Shown piece after piece: positions 24,485-32,268 of a DNA stretch of 64,000 bases. Both the position numbers and the translations under genes were made by a program. The notes beneath the pieces were generated by a model. The model searched no databases. It was not told where the DNA came from and saw only the letters and a program-made list of their open reading frames with translations. The DNA lies in the NCBI RefSeq assembly GCF_004916905.1, contig NZ_SDLV01000004.1, positions 62,001 to 126,000 of the forward strand. The letters are read 5' to 3'. Origin of the DNA: Chryseobacterium candidae (GTDB taxonomy: Bacteria > Bacteroidota > Bacteroidia > Flavobacteriales > Weeksellaceae). Position 1 is the stretch's first letter; the number at the start of each line of letters is the position of its first letter.

Positions 24485-25399
24485 ATGACTTGGGATGAAA
24501 AGATCAAAGATTTTGAAATATTTCTTCGTTTCGAAAGAAATTTTTCAGAAAACACACTCGACGCCTACGTTCGGGACATTAAGAAACTAAAAGATTACGC
24601 AGAAGAGGATCTGGAAAACGTCGGTCCAGACTCCATCGGTTACGAAAACCTGCAGGAATACATTTTCAATCTTTCCAAACAGAAATTCAGTGAGAGATCA
24701 CAGGCAAGGTGGATATCTTCCATTAAAGCTTTCTTTAAATTTCTGCTTGAAGATGAATATCGTGAAGACAATCCTGCGGCGTTACTTGAAGGCCCTAAAC
24801 TGGGATTATATTTACCTGATACATTAAGCCTCACTGATATTAACAAAATTATTGCGGCTATTGAGGTGAATACAGATATCGGGAAAAGAAACCACTCCAT
24901 TATAGAGGTACTATATGGGTGCGGACTTCGGGTTTCCGAACTTATAGATCTTAAGATCTCCAATATCAACTTTAAAGAGCAATACATCAAGGTACACGGA
25001 AAAGGAAACAAAACCCGTTTTGTCCCTTTAGCTGATTATACCGCAGATTTGCTTGAAAGTTATATCAAAGAGGTACGTTCTAAAGGCAAAATCAATAAAA
25101 AATATGAAGATACTCTGTTTTTGAACAGCCGTGGGACATCTATGTCCAGAGTAATCGTATTTCTTATTATTAAAGAACTTACAGATAAAGCAGGGGTTAA
25201 TAAAAAAATATCACCACACACCTTCAGACATTCATTTGCGACCCATTTATTACAGAATGGAGCAGATTTACGTTATATTCAGGAGATGCTGGGGCATTCC
25301 AGTATTACAACAACGGAGATCTACACACACCTGAAAACAGAAGAATTAAGGGATGTTATTTTGAGTTATCACCCGAGAAATATTAATATTACTCAATGA
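24485..25399 (+). CDS. xerD: Tyrosine recombinase XerD/XerC
   Basis: This site-specific recombinase has 304 residues and the full catalytic set: R149 in CGLRVSEL, K173 in HGKGNKTR, H245 and R248 in HTFRHSFATHLL, H271 in LGHSSI and the nucleophile Y280 in TEIYTHL. The N-terminal SAM-like core-binding domain spans about 1-95. Xer proteins resolve chromosome dimers at dif. The housekeeping context and the lack of any nearby integron or phage gene support a Xer role over an element integrase. Xer C versus D cannot be separated with certainty. Its stop overlaps the start of the Nudix gene by 4 bases. Confidence 0.93.
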   Translation: MTWDEKIKDFEIFLRFERNFSENTLDAYVRDIKKLKDYAEEDLENVGPDSIGYENLQEYIFNLSKQKFSERSQARWISSIKAFFKFLLEDEYREDNPAALLEGPKLGLYLPDTLSLTDINKIIAAIEVNTDIGKRNHSIIEVLYGCGLRVSELIDLKISNINFKEQYIKVHGKGNKTRFVPLADYTADLLESYIKEVRSKGKINKKYEDTLFLNSRGTSMSRVIVFLIIKELTDKAGVNKKISPHTFRHSFATHLLQNGADLRYIQEMLGHSSITTTEIYTHLKTEELRDVILSYHPRNINITQ

Positions 25400-25908
25400 A
25401 ACTATTGAAATATTGCCCAAGCTGTGGCAAAGAGTCCTTACACTGGGATGGTGAAAAGAAATGGAGCTGTCCGGAATGCGGGTTTACTCTGTACAATAAT
25501 GTGGCAGGTGCTGTAGCGGTTGTCATCAGATGTGGAGACGAAATTTATCTTACCAGAAGAAACAGAGATCCTAAAAAAGGGAAACTGGATCTTGCGGGAG
25601 GATTTGTCGACCCTAAAGAAAGTGCGGAAGAAACCTGTAAAAGAGAACTTTTTGAAGAACTTCAGCTTGATATCGATATTTCTAATCTGAAATACCTTAC
25701 GAGCCTTCCCAACATCTATCAATTCAAAGAAATTGATTACAATACAATTGATCTCTTTTATGAATACAATGTTTCGGAAAAGTTTGAGGTAAGTCTTGAA
25801 ATCTCCGAGATCTCGGAAGCGGTCTGGATTCCTTTATGGGATCTGGATCTCGAAGATATCGCTTTCGATTCTCAGAAGAGATTTTTCGAGAGCTATGTAA
25901 AGAAATAA
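25396..25908 (+). CDS. Nudix hydrolase with N-terminal zinc ribbon
   Basis: This 170-residue protein begins with a zinc ribbon (CPSCGK at 7-12 and CPECGF at 25-30) followed by a Nudix fold. The Nudix box reads G-FVDPK-E-SAEETCK-RELFEEL, an exact match to Gx5Ex7REUxEE. The ribbon-Nudix layout resembles NADH pyrophosphatase relatives, but the protein is much shorter than NudC, so the substrate is open. It is coupled by an ATGA overlap to the recombinase gene. A long hairpin terminator follows. Confidence 0.9.
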   Translation: MKLLKYCPSCGKESLHWDGEKKWSCPECGFTLYNNVAGAVAVVIRCGDEIYLTRRNRDPKKGKLDLAGGFVDPKESAEETCKRELFEELQLDIDISNLKYLTSLPNIYQFKEIDYNTIDLFYEYNVSEKFEVSLEISEISEAVWIPLWDLDLEDIAFDSQKRFFESYVKK

Positions 25909-25923
25909 TTTTTGTAAAATATT

Positions 25924-26002
25924 CTCCCGTAGATTTTGCATGTTAAGCAGATTGTATAACACAATTATCTGCCTGATTTCCAAAATCTGCGGGAGTTTTT
26001 TT
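25924..26002. terminator. Long bidirectional terminator between convergent genes
   Basis: Arms CTCCCGTAGATTTTG and CAAAATCTGCGGGAG form a 15-bp stem with one G-T pair. The loop holds a second inner pair, GCAGAT with ATCTGC. A T7 tract follows on the plus side. Confidence 0.88.
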
Positions 26003-26012
26003 ATGATAGAAA

Positions 26013-26471
26013 CTAATACGTTTTAGTCTTCAGCATTTCTTCAAAATACTGAATCAGCAATGCTCTTTCTGCTTCTGAAAGATGAGCTTCCTTATGATAA
26101 ACAATATAACCGGGCATCGGCATTGTTTTGGTCTGAATGGTCTGAATGGATTTAGTCAGCATATTCTCCTTCAAATCCTTATTATAATTTCCCCAGGTAG
26201 AAAAATTAAGATGTTCTCTGCCTTCATTCACATGGCTTTTTACGGACCATGAAATTGGTGCTATAAATGCATATTTCGGATAAACCGTTTCATTGGAGTG
26301 ACAGTCATAACAGGCGTTTTTAAGCAGTGTTCTGATCTTTTCCGGTGATTTCCTTGTATCCACAAAGTTCACCTTCGTATCCACAGGCTGATTGGTTCTA
26401 TCGATAGGAAAGAACTGAATCAGGGCAAATGCCACCAATGTCCAGAATACTATTTTCTTGGCGATCTTCAT
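26013..26471 (-). CDS. Haem-binding domain protein with one CxxCH
   Basis: This 152-residue protein is a Haem_bd-family c-type cytochrome-like protein. It has an N-terminal membrane anchor (about 7-22) and one haem site C54-Y-D-C57-H58, followed by SNETVYPKYAFIAPISW, typical of the family, and a C-terminal MPMPGYIVYHKEAHLS that may give the axial Met. An ATG at 26471 is preferred over a TTG one codon upstream. It starts four bases after the stop of the Ig-like lipoprotein gene, so both are in one operon. Periplasmic electron transfer or haem handling is inferred. Confidence 0.88.
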   Translation of the reverse strand: MKIAKKIVFWTLVAFALIQFFPIDRTNQPVDTKVNFVDTRKSPEKIRTLLKNACYDCHSNETVYPKYAFIAPISWSVKSHVNEGREHLNFSTWGNYNKDLKENMLTKSIQTIQTKTMPMPGYIVYHKEAHLSEAERALLIQYFEEMLKTKTY

Positions 26472-26475
26472 CAAC

Positions 26476-28257
26476 TTACTTTACGGGCGTTAAAACAGCA
26501 TTTTGAGATTTTAATTCTTTTTTAGCTTCTTGTTTCACTTCAGTCGGAGCTGGTGGTGTTTCCACTACAGGAGTTGCTACAGCGGGCGTAGTTCCTTTAG
26601 GATTATCAAGAGTTCTGGTATCCTTCAGATCCCAATCCTCCCTTGTTTCCCATAAACCTCTGACAATAACTTTCTTATAGAAAATATAGGCATCTTCAGC
26701 AAAAATATCATTGGCAAAATCGGCTTCATCCCAGTATTTATTCCCGTTATTATCCACCAGAATTCTCACGATATATTCTCCCGGTTTAAGGATATCAAAT
26801 TTCACTTTATCTCCTTTTATGTACCTCTGATATGCAACCTTATCTGAAGAATCCAGCAGCTGAATCCAATAATTTGCCTCTGGTGCATTTGAAATGGAGA
26901 ACTCAACACTTCCAAACTGGTCTATTTTGGCAACATTAAAATCGAAACGCTTAGATTGTGCATTTTTTGCATAGAAAGAAGATATCGTCTCTTTAGGTAC
27001 AGTAAGCTCGTAACTTTTACCCATCTCAAAATCTGACTGAACCTGAATCTGGTATGGATTTGTTTCTGAAATTTTAGCAGTAAATGGTAAAGTTGTTAAA
27101 CTATCTCCTTTAATCTTCAGTGTCCATTTTGAAGGATCTATTTTATCAACAATATAGTTGGAAGATATTTTAAAATCTGACTTCGGAGCTAGTGATTCAC
27201 CCCCATTATCACTGTTGATATCCATTGCATTCTTTTTATTGTATCTGTAAAATAAAGATACACTGTAAGCACTGTCTTTTTTCGGACCTTTATTATGTGT
27301 GAAAATGAGTTTTTCATTGGCTTCCTGCCCTACATTATCTTTTACGGCATCAAACCAGATTCTCACAGAGTCTGATTTCGGATTATGGGTTATTTTTACA
27401 TCCTTCAGTTTTTCATTCAAAGACTGAACTTTTACATCATCAGGATTTCCTTCGAATGTCATCAAAACTCCTCCTGCAATTTCTTTCATTTCCTGATATT
27501 TCACAGGTTTTTTGGAAGGATACACCTTTAAATTCAGTCCTGAAATAGATTTCTCAAAATTGATCGGATCTTTCTGGAATCCAACTTTCTCTTTTCCCGG
27601 ATCATACATAGAGTTTCCATTCTCGTCTTCAAAAGCAATAATTTTATATTTTCCAGGGGTCAGATAGTTTAATTCGTAATATCCATCTTCATCTACCTTG
27701 GTGATGTAGTAAGGCTTTTTCTTGTAATCCATTGTATCTTTTACCTGATACAATCCTACCACAAGTTTATTTTCAGTTGATGTATTTCCTGTTTTCTTTT
27801 TAGTATCCAGTGCATCCCTTATTTCACCGCTGATATAAAGGTCATCCAGTTTATCTCCTGTAGAAAAAGCAAAATTGAAATACCTTAATATATTGGATTC
27901 ATTATTATCAACAATTGAGTTTCCAAAATTGAAGTTATAGGTTGTATTAGCCTGAAGGGTATCTGACCATTGAATGAGAACAAATTTATTAGCAATATTG
28001 GAAGGAAGAATCCTAGTTATCCCTTTGATAGGAGGTGAAATAATCAGGTTCTTATTGATATCCTTCAATGTCACATATTCATCAAAATCCAGACGGAGTT
28101 CACGAATATCTCTTTTGACATTAATTCTTGTTGTATCAATGTTTGAGCTTAAAAACTTCGGTGCCAGGGTATCTTTAGGCCCACCAACAGGCGATCCTAC
28201 TCTTGCACACGAATGTACAAGAAAACAGATAACGAATAATAAAAGAAACCTTTTCAT
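26476..28257 (-). CDS. Ig-like (Big_5) domain lipoprotein
   Basis: This is a lipoprotein of 593 residues from the ATG at 28257; an upstream start would put 12 residues ahead of the signal peptide. The signal peptide MKRFLLLFVICFLVHSC gives a lipobox with Cys17. A Big_5-type Ig-like domain follows (about 30-125: DTLAPKF, then LRLDFDEYVTLKDIN). A second prealbumin-like or SdrD-like segment contains YYELNYLTPGKYKIIAFEDENG, and a C-terminal Pro/Lys-rich tail closes it. The role is unknown; proteins of this type in Bacteroidota sit on the outer membrane. It lies 25 bases after the serine hydrolase gene. Confidence 0.85.
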   Translation of the reverse strand: MKRFLLLFVICFLVHSCARVGSPVGGPKDTLAPKFLSSNIDTTRINVKRDIRELRLDFDEYVTLKDINKNLIISPPIKGITRILPSNIANKFVLIQWSDTLQANTTYNFNFGNSIVDNNESNILRYFNFAFSTGDKLDDLYISGEIRDALDTKKKTGNTSTENKLVVGLYQVKDTMDYKKKPYYITKVDEDGYYELNYLTPGKYKIIAFEDENGNSMYDPGKEKVGFQKDPINFEKSISGLNLKVYPSKKPVKYQEMKEIAGGVLMTFEGNPDDVKVQSLNEKLKDVKITHNPKSDSVRIWFDAVKDNVGQEANEKLIFTHNKGPKKDSAYSVSLFYRYNKKNAMDINSDNGGESLAPKSDFKISSNYIVDKIDPSKWTLKIKGDSLTTLPFTAKISETNPYQIQVQSDFEMGKSYELTVPKETISSFYAKNAQSKRFDFNVAKIDQFGSVEFSISNAPEANYWIQLLDSSDKVAYQRYIKGDKVKFDILKPGEYIVRILVDNNGNKYWDEADFANDIFAEDAYIFYKKVIVRGLWETREDWDLKDTRTLDNPKGTTPAVATPVVETPPAPTEVKQEAKKELKSQNAVLTPVK

Positions 28258-28282
28258 GAAAATGTTTAGGCAAAAGTAAACA

Positions 28283-29545
28283 TTATTCTCCAAAAACTTC
28301 CTGTCCGGAATTCAAAGTATCTTTATTGTCATGCATAACGGTGTGAAGCTTCTCCTTCTGCAAAGGGAAATCCTCAAATAATCCGGATAATGCAAGCGCT
28401 GTATATACTTTGTTTGAGTATTTATTTCCAATAGCTACAATGGTAACCTTAGATTTTAAAAGATGGGCAAATACAGAGTTGGTACCATGCCACCATCCGT
28501 TGTGATAAGTAAGCTTTTCACCGTTATCGAATATTTTCATTCTGAATCCCAATCCGTAATTATTCATTCCGGCTTTTTCATTACTATAAGGAGTGAATAC
28601 CATCTGCATGAGTTCCGGCTTCAGGAAATTTTTAGAAAACATTGCTTTTGAGAAGTTGTACAGATCTCTCGGCGTGGTGTACACATTTTTATCTCCATAA
28701 ATCAGATCAAGTCTGTCTAAAGGATACAGCTTGTTTCCTCCGTAATAAAAAGACTGTGATGCTGTAGGAATATCTTTTTCCTGGAAGATGTAAGTATTAT
28801 TCATTTTCAACGGTGTGAAAACCATTTCTTTCATCGCCTGAGGAAAAGGAGTTTTGGTCACTTTCTCAATTAATAAGGCCAATAAAGCAAAGTTCGTATT
28901 GCAATACATAAATCCAGTATCCGTATCTCTTGCCAGATCTGGTTTATACTTGATGATCATATTCAATACATCCTCATTCGTAATAAATGGCTTGGAAAGT
29001 TCTGCCGGAGCAGGTTGTATCCTGGTAATAAAATATTCATATTTTGGAAGACCGCTTCTTTGATCCAATAAAGTCTGAACGGTAACATTCGGATAGGGAA
29101 ACCCAGGAAAAAACTGAGTAAGGTGATCAGTCAGTTTTATTTTCCCGGCTTCTATCAGCTTCATCATGGCCATTGCCGTTAAGGTCTTCGAAACTGAAGC
29201 AACATGTAAAGGTGTATTTTTATCGATAGGCATCTGGTTTCCTTCTCTTCCGAAACCTCTGTAATTTTCATACAGGATTTCATCACCCTTCGCAACAAGA
29301 ATTCCACCGCTAAGATCTCCTGCTTCCCATATTTTTTTGTAATACTGATCTATATAGCTAACGGTAGTTTGTCTGTTCAGGAGCTGCCCATCTCCTTTTG
29401 TGAAAATATCACCCAGATCTACATTTCCATAGTTGGGCAGGTTGGTTGTATTTTCTGTTGAAACTTCTTTAGCTTCAGCCTTTTTTTTACATGAAAATAT
29501 CGATAAAAGAACAGTTAAGATAAGTACAAAATTACGCGTCGTCAT
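28283..29545 (-). CDS. Class C beta-lactamase-type serine hydrolase, lipoprotein
   Basis: This penicillin-binding-protein-like hydrolase has 420 residues from the ATG at 29545; the frame also opens at a TTG three codons earlier. The lipobox ends at Cys19 (LSIFSC). The catalytic SxxK is S117-V-S-K120, the second motif is YCN (Y214) and the third is HNG in LTYHNGWWHG. These match the beta-lactamase class C/DD-peptidase/esterase superfamily. Being a lipoprotein, it acts in the periplasm. Substrate could be peptidoglycan stem peptides, a beta-lactam or an ester; sequence does not decide. Confidence 0.9.
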   Translation of the reverse strand: MTTRNFVLILTVLLSIFSCKKKAEAKEVSTENTTNLPNYGNVDLGDIFTKGDGQLLNRQTTVSYIDQYYKKIWEAGDLSGGILVAKGDEILYENYRGFGREGNQMPIDKNTPLHVASVSKTLTAMAMMKLIEAGKIKLTDHLTQFFPGFPYPNVTVQTLLDQRSGLPKYEYFITRIQPAPAELSKPFITNEDVLNMIIKYKPDLARDTDTGFMYCNTNFALLALLIEKVTKTPFPQAMKEMVFTPLKMNNTYIFQEKDIPTASQSFYYGGNKLYPLDRLDLIYGDKNVYTTPRDLYNFSKAMFSKNFLKPELMQMVFTPYSNEKAGMNNYGLGFRMKIFDNGEKLTYHNGWWHGTNSVFAHLLKSKVTIVAIGNKYSNKVYTALALSGLFEDFPLQKEKLHTVMHDNKDTLNSGQEVFGE

Positions 29546-29714
29546 GAGATTCAAAAATGAGCGGCAATTTAATAAAACTCAAAATAAATAATAAATATGA
29601 GGTGGATATTATGAATAATTTAACATAAATGAGTGGAAAGAACAAAAATATGAAAAGCAAATTCACACTTGTATAATTCTTCTTTTCACTCTTTCATAAC
29701 TTCTTAATCCAGTC

Positions 29715-30644
29715 TTAGCAATAAGATGCTACAATTTTATCTACAATAAACTGAGCCAATTTTTCTTTACTCTGATGCGTCCAACCAGCAATATGGGGCG
29801 TGACAATCGCTTTTTCTGATTCCAGAAGATATTTTAAATCTTCATTTTCTGATTCAATGTTCTCGAAAGAAGACTTTTCATATTCCAAAACATCCAGACA
29901 AGCGCCTTTCACCTTTCCTGATTTCAATCCCTCTACTAAACTTTTAGTTTCAACATTCTTACCTCTCGCTGTATTCACAAAATAGAAATCATTTTTCATT
30001 TCCGCAATGAATGTTTCATCAATAAGATAATGGGTTTCTGAAGTTAAAGGAATATGCAGGCTTAGAACCTCAGCAGATTGTTTTAATTCCTGCAATGAAA
30101 CCTGTGTTGCATATTCATCTGAAAGACCAGGAAGTATATCATGGAAAATCACGTTACATCCGAATCCTGAAAGTCTTTTCGCGGTAGCTTTTCCCATATT
30201 TCCATATCCGATAAGCCCTACTGTTTTTCCCAACAATTCATCTCCTCTGTTTTCTTCACGCTTCCAGATCCCGTTTTTCACTTCCTGAGAAGCAATAAAA
30301 AGTCTGTTCATGATCACCAGCAGCATTCCCACAACGTGTTCTGCCACAGAATCTCTGTTTCCCTCCGGGGAATTGATCAGCTGAATTCCCAGTTTTTCGG
30401 CAACAGGAATGTCAATATTTTCCATTCCGGCACCTACTCTTGCGATGAACTTCAGGTTTTTACCTTTTTCGAGAAAATTCTGGTCTAATGGAATACGGCT
30501 TCTGATGATAATTCCATCATAATTTTCAATTTTCTCACAAACCTCATCATAAGCTGACGTGAAATCCTCTTCCAATATAAAGTTCTTAGCAAGCAGCTGA
30601 TCAGTGATAAGAGGATGATTTTTATCTAAAAGAAGTATTTTCAT
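29715..30644 (-). CDS. D-2-hydroxyacid dehydrogenase
   Basis: This NAD-dependent dehydrogenase of the phosphoglycerate/D-lactate dehydrogenase family has 309 residues. The Rossmann loop is GLIGYGNMGKATA (about 145-157). Catalytic residues lie in FVNTARGK (Arg) and CLDVLEYE (Glu), with His in VTPHIAGWT. It lacks the C-terminal ACT domain of many SerA proteins, and no serC lies nearby in the window, so it is either a short SerA-like enzyme or an enzyme for another 2-hydroxyacid. The 3' flank up to the serine hydrolase gene holds nothing recognisable. Confidence 0.88.
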   Translation of the reverse strand: MKILLLDKNHPLITDQLLAKNFILEEDFTSAYDEVCEKIENYDGIIIRSRIPLDQNFLEKGKNLKFIARVGAGMENIDIPVAEKLGIQLINSPEGNRDSVAEHVVGMLLVIMNRLFIASQEVKNGIWKREENRGDELLGKTVGLIGYGNMGKATAKRLSGFGCNVIFHDILPGLSDEYATQVSLQELKQSAEVLSLHIPLTSETHYLIDETFIAEMKNDFYFVNTARGKNVETKSLVEGLKSGKVKGACLDVLEYEKSSFENIESENEDLKYLLESEKAIVTPHIAGWTHQSKEKLAQFIVDKIVASYC

Positions 30645-30732
30645 TTTTTAATGTAGTGATTTTAGAGATAGGAAACGATTCCTAAATGATTACTATTTTT
30701 TTACCGCAAAGTTCGCAAATTTTAAAAAAAAC

Positions 30733-30786
30733 AAATGCTTTTAAGCTCGCAAAGTCGTTAGCACTCAGCAAAGTTTAAAAGCATTT
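30733..30786 (-). terminator. Terminator of the thioesterase gene
   Basis: AAATGCTTTTAA (30733-30744) and TTAAAAGCATTT (30775-30786) are perfectly complementary over 12 bp with a 30-base loop. On the minus strand a T8 tract follows. Confidence 0.75.
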
Positions 30787-30806
30787 TATTGATAAAGTAT
30801 ATAAGT

Positions 30807-31349
30807 CTACTTTTTATCTTTCTTAGACTCCTGTGGCTCCTGGAATAGTTTTTTAAGCTCTACAGATTCCAATGGTTTCATTCTTCCGGAAAGGATTAAT
30901 GAAAGTTCTTTTCTACGGAATGCTGCTGCAAATCTTTCTTTTTCTTCCTCTGTTTCAGGAATCATTTCCGGAATAGGAATCGGACGGTTGAATTCATCCA
31001 CCGCAACGAAAGTATAAATCCCAGCATTCGTATGAATCTTCTTCTGATTAATCGGGTCATCCAACCATACATCTACGTACACTTCCATGGAAGTAGAGAA
31101 TGCTCTGGAAACTTTGGATTCCAATACCACGACTCCTCCTTCCGGAATCGGATGGTTGAAAGATACATGGTTTACAGAAGCTGTTACTACTCTTCTCTCA
31201 CAGTGTCTTGCTGCAGAAATAGACGCACAACGGTCCATTTTTGCCAGAAGTTCACCACCGAAAAGGTTTCTTAAAGAGTTGGTTTCGTTCGGAAGAACGA
31301 TATTGGTCATAATAGTCAGAGATTCTGACGCTTTTTTTATTTTTGCCAT
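30807..31349 (-). CDS. Acyl-CoA thioesterase, hotdog fold
   Basis: This 180-residue hotdog-fold thioesterase of the YciA/ACOT type cleaves acyl-CoA to free acid and CoA. The core signature NSLRNLFGGELLAKMDRCA at about 22-40 carries the catalytic Asp. HVSFNHPIPEGGVVVLE and EVYVDVWLDD are the paired strands. The C-terminal tail is charged and low in complexity (QEPQESKKDKK). It overlaps the end of the HU-type gene by 13 bases, so the two are in one transcription unit. Chain length preference is unknown. Confidence 0.92.
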   Translation of the reverse strand: MAKIKKASESLTIMTNIVLPNETNSLRNLFGGELLAKMDRCASISAARHCERRVVTASVNHVSFNHPIPEGGVVVLESKVSRAFSTSMEVYVDVWLDDPINQKKIHTNAGIYTFVAVDEFNRPIPIPEMIPETEEEKERFAAAFRRKELSLILSGRMKPLESVELKKLFQEPQESKKDKK

Positions 31350-32089
31350 CTAGTCTTAGTGTTGTTTGGAACGGCCGGAGCAGGTTTCATTTCTTTTCCG
31401 ACAGGTTTTACTAATGAATCTTTTTTCAAGGAATCTGAAACGGAGGTTTCCGGGGTATGTACCATCACTTTCACAGTATCTTTTACAATTCTGTGGGTAG
31501 AAGTCTGTACAGAAACATTATTGAAAGATTTTTTACCAAAGAGAAGTTCCTGCTGGGTAAACGCCAGGTATACAATTCCAAGAACAGGAATAATCAGAAG
31601 GAAAATCCAAAGAATTGTTTTTTTGAATTTAAAATCTTTTTCACGATTCACCGGGGTCTTCACTTTTTCTCCGTTATTGATATCTGAAAATCTGATTTCT
31701 TCCAATCCATAAAAGTCCGGACGTCCGGATTCTATTCTTTTTCCCTTGAAATGAGTGTGTCCTTCTTCAATAAAGACGGTTCCAAGGTTTTGAATTTCAA
31801 GAACCTGTTCGGCCTGAAGTCTTTTCTTCCAAAAATCAGTCTGAATTTTAAGATCGCTTCTTGAAGCTTCCAGAGACATCTGTTTTTGTTCTGCTATAAA
31901 AGCAGTAAGGTCTTCAGTCCTTACTTCATAATCTATTGCAAATTCAATCTGACTGGCCGGAGGTAAGATACTTCCGTTTTCAGAATTGATAATTGCCTTA
32001 GAATTTTTCAGTGAAAACACCCCAAAGCCTGGAACTGTGGCAGTTCCAAATTGTTTTAAGTATTCTAAAATATATGCTGAAATATTCAT
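31337..32089 (-). CDS. HU-CCDC81-type membrane protein
   Basis: This 250-residue protein begins with two HU-like domains of the CCDC81 bacterial type. The first is MNISAYILEYLKQFG with VPGFGVFSL (about 1-30). The second covers about 70-130 and contains VLEIQNLGTVFI. A transmembrane helix follows at about 155-175 (TILWIFLLIIPVLGIVYLAF), then a periplasmic, disordered tail. In related proteins the tail often ends in a SPOR domain; none is visible here. It is thought to link peptidoglycan or division sites with the cytoplasm, but this is not settled. A -7 box lies seven bases upstream. Confidence 0.85.
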   Translation of the reverse strand: MNISAYILEYLKQFGTATVPGFGVFSLKNSKAIINSENGSILPPASQIEFAIDYEVRTEDLTAFIAEQKQMSLEASRSDLKIQTDFWKKRLQAEQVLEIQNLGTVFIEEGHTHFKGKRIESGRPDFYGLEEIRFSDINNGEKVKTPVNREKDFKFKKTILWIFLLIIPVLGIVYLAFTQQELLFGKKSFNNVSVQTSTHRIVKDTVKVMVHTPETSVSDSLKKDSLVKPVGKEMKPAPAVPNNTKTRWQK

Positions 32090-32096
32090 TTGGCAG

Positions 32097-32104
32097 CAAA
32101 TTTA
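32097..32104 (-). promoter_or_regulatory. -7 promoter box of the HU-CCDC81 gene
   Basis: TAAATTTG ends seven bases before the ATG at 32089, which predicts an almost leaderless transcript. Confidence 0.5.
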
Positions 32105-32142
32105 TAACTTTTTCGGGACTTTTTGTAATATTTAACGGATAT

Positions 32143-32168
32143 AAAAAAGACTGCCGGAGCAGTCTTTT
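32143..32168 (-). terminator. Terminator of the TonB-dependent receptor gene
   Basis: The stem GACTGC/GCAGTC is extended by A-T pairs, with a 4-base loop. On the minus strand it is followed by TTTTTTAT. Confidence 0.85.
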
Positions 32169-32268
32169 AATTATTCTGTATTAAAACAGATATACCGTTG
32201 TTCAAACTGCTTTTTTTAAGCTTAAAAAGATCAAATCTGCTAAAAAGCAAAAAAGATATATTGGTCAA

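Noticed and set aside
24485..25399. The tyrosine recombinase as an integrase of a mobile element
   Set aside because: Its length and motifs fit XerC/D, its neighbours are housekeeping genes, and no attachment repeats or cargo were found.
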